A program made the translations under genes and the position numbers. A DNA stretch of 36,824 nucleotides from UBA1081 sp045639185 (GTDB lineage Bacteria; Bacillota; Clostridia; Oscillospirales; Acutalibacteraceae). The stretch is from assembly GCA_045639185.1 (NCBI GenBank), contig JAZUCO010000057.1, positions 1 through 36,824 of the forward strand. Direction: 5' to 3'. The notes under the pieces were generated by a model. That model was not told the origin of the DNA, did no database searches, and was given only the letters and a program-made list of their open reading frames with translations. Of this stretch, positions 36,139 to 36,824 are shown piece after piece (positions within the stretch are counted from its first letter, which is position 1; each line of letters begins with the position of its first letter).

Positions 36139-36824
36139 ATGAAACTCTGGACAGGTCGCTTCTCAAAGGAAGCAGATAAAATCACAAACGACTTCAATTC
36201 TTCAATCGGCACAGACAAAAGAATGTACCGTGAAGATATTCAGGGCAGTATTGCCCACGCAACAATGCTCGGTATGACAGGCATCATCACAGCTGAAGAT
36301 GCAGACAAAATTGTTGAAGGCTTAAAGCAGATCCTTTCTGATATAGAAAACGGCACTCTTGAAATTGATATGACAAGTGAAGATATTCACACTTTCACAG
36401 AGGGTGAACTCACAAAACGTATCGGTGATGCAGGTAAGCGACTTCACACTGCAAGAAGCCGTAACGACCAGGTTGCAGTTGATATAAGACTCAACCTCAT
36501 AAAAGAATGTGACGCAGTTGACGAACTTCTCTGCAATCTCATTTCCGTACTTGCTGATATGGGTGAAAAATATGCAGACGCAGTTATGTCAGGCTATACA
36601 CATCTTCAGAGAGCACAGCCCGTGACATTCGGTCACTATATGCTCGCTTATGCAGAGATGTTCCTTCGTGACAGAGAAAGACTTGCTGACTGCAAAAAGA
36701 GAACTGCACGTTCACCTCTGGGTTGTTGCGCATTGGCAGGTACAACTTACCCCACAGACAGATACAAAACTGCTGAGCTTCTCGGCTTTGAAGATATCTG
36801 CCACAACTCACTTGACGGTGTTTC
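36139..36824 (+). CDS. argH: Argininosuccinate lyase, N-terminal part (cut by window end)
   Basis: 228 codons of ArgH, which splits argininosuccinate into arginine and fumarate in arginine biosynthesis (cytosol, tetramer). It opens KLWTGRFSKEADKITNDFNSS, followed by EDIHTFTEGELTKRIGD, the KRLHTARSRNDQVAVDIR substrate motif and the GYTHLQRAQPVTFGHY motif with the catalytic His. AAAGGAAAT lies before the ATG. The frame is intact to the window edge; full ArgH is about 460 aa. Confidence 0.96.
   Translation, partial: MKLWTGRFSKEADKITNDFNSSIGTDKRMYREDIQGSIAHATMLGMTGIITAEDADKIVEGLKQILSDIENGTLEIDMTSEDIHTFTEGELTKRIGDAGKRLHTARSRNDQVAVDIRLNLIKECDAVDELLCNLISVLADMGEKYADAVMSGYTHLQRAQPVTFGHYMLAYAEMFLRDRERLADCKKRTARSPLGCCALAGTTYPTDRYKTAELLGFEDICHNSLDGV

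Noticed and set aside
1..36824. CRISPR arrays, tRNA or rRNA genes, insertion sequences
   Set aside because: No regularly spaced direct repeats, no cloverleaf with CCA-type ends or conserved rRNA segments, and no transposase ORF were seen.

Overview
The window comes from a low-GC, spore-forming member of the Clostridia, most likely an Oscillospiraceae/Ruminococcaceae relative. The clues are the phage and host gene families, AGGAGG-type ribosome binding sites throughout, a dockerin module of the type common in Ruminococcus-like cellulolytic or amylolytic bacteria, and a CotJC spore-coat gene. From position 1 to about 32,370 the window is a siphovirus-type prophage whose left end lies outside the window. 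From about 32,372 to the end is host chromosome.

The late genes (231-18,790) lie on the minus strand, so packaging comes first when read right to left: small and large terminase, portal, a MuF-type minor head protein with a C-terminal nuclease-like (PBECR) domain, GP20-type scaffold, major capsid, connectors, tail tube, tail assembly chaperones, a Com-like zinc finger, tape measure, distal tail and tail-tip proteins, BppU and fibre proteins, XkdX, a dockerin-bearing amidase, an XhlA-like protein and a holin. A plus-strand membrane-protein cargo gene (18,933-20,030) with its own near-consensus promoter interrupts the order between the terminase and the late regulator. The early region (20,319-26,766, minus) holds an ArpU/RinA-like regulator, DnaB helicase, replication initiator, ERCC4 nuclease, SSB-like protein, a Sak4-like ATPase and many small proteins.

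The control region (26,767-28,130) is the richest part. A short HTH (Cro-like) gene and a CI-like repressor diverge from three copies of a 17-bp operator (GTTGC-N7-GCAAY). The repressor has no S24 autocleavage domain. A 48-aa ORF facing it from the other strand sits behind a good LexA/DinR box (GAAC-N4-GTTC), which suggests an SOS-controlled antirepressor. Beside it, a near-consensus promoter and an intrinsic terminator bracket about 380 nt of non-coding, heavily structured RNA, antisense to the leader of the early operon. I did not recognise its class. Three plus-strand accessory genes follow: a zinc-ribbon membrane protein, and a coupled pair made of a DUF3800 protein and an unknown protein with RNase-toxin-like features. 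A hairpin-rich leader then precedes a large serine integrase.

The integrase lies directly against the attachment site, inside the host gene cotJC. Codons from about the 30th to the end remain at 32,372-32,881, and the first ~29 codons should be at the unseen left end. This resembles skin-type or SPbeta-type elements that split sporulation genes and can be excised in the mother cell. The host flank carries a DUF1643 gene, an MFS transporter divergent from a sugar-phosphate isomerase/epimerase family gene, and the start of argH. The 300-bp divergent intergenic region contains nested inverted repeats whose outer arms supply the -35 boxes of both promoters.
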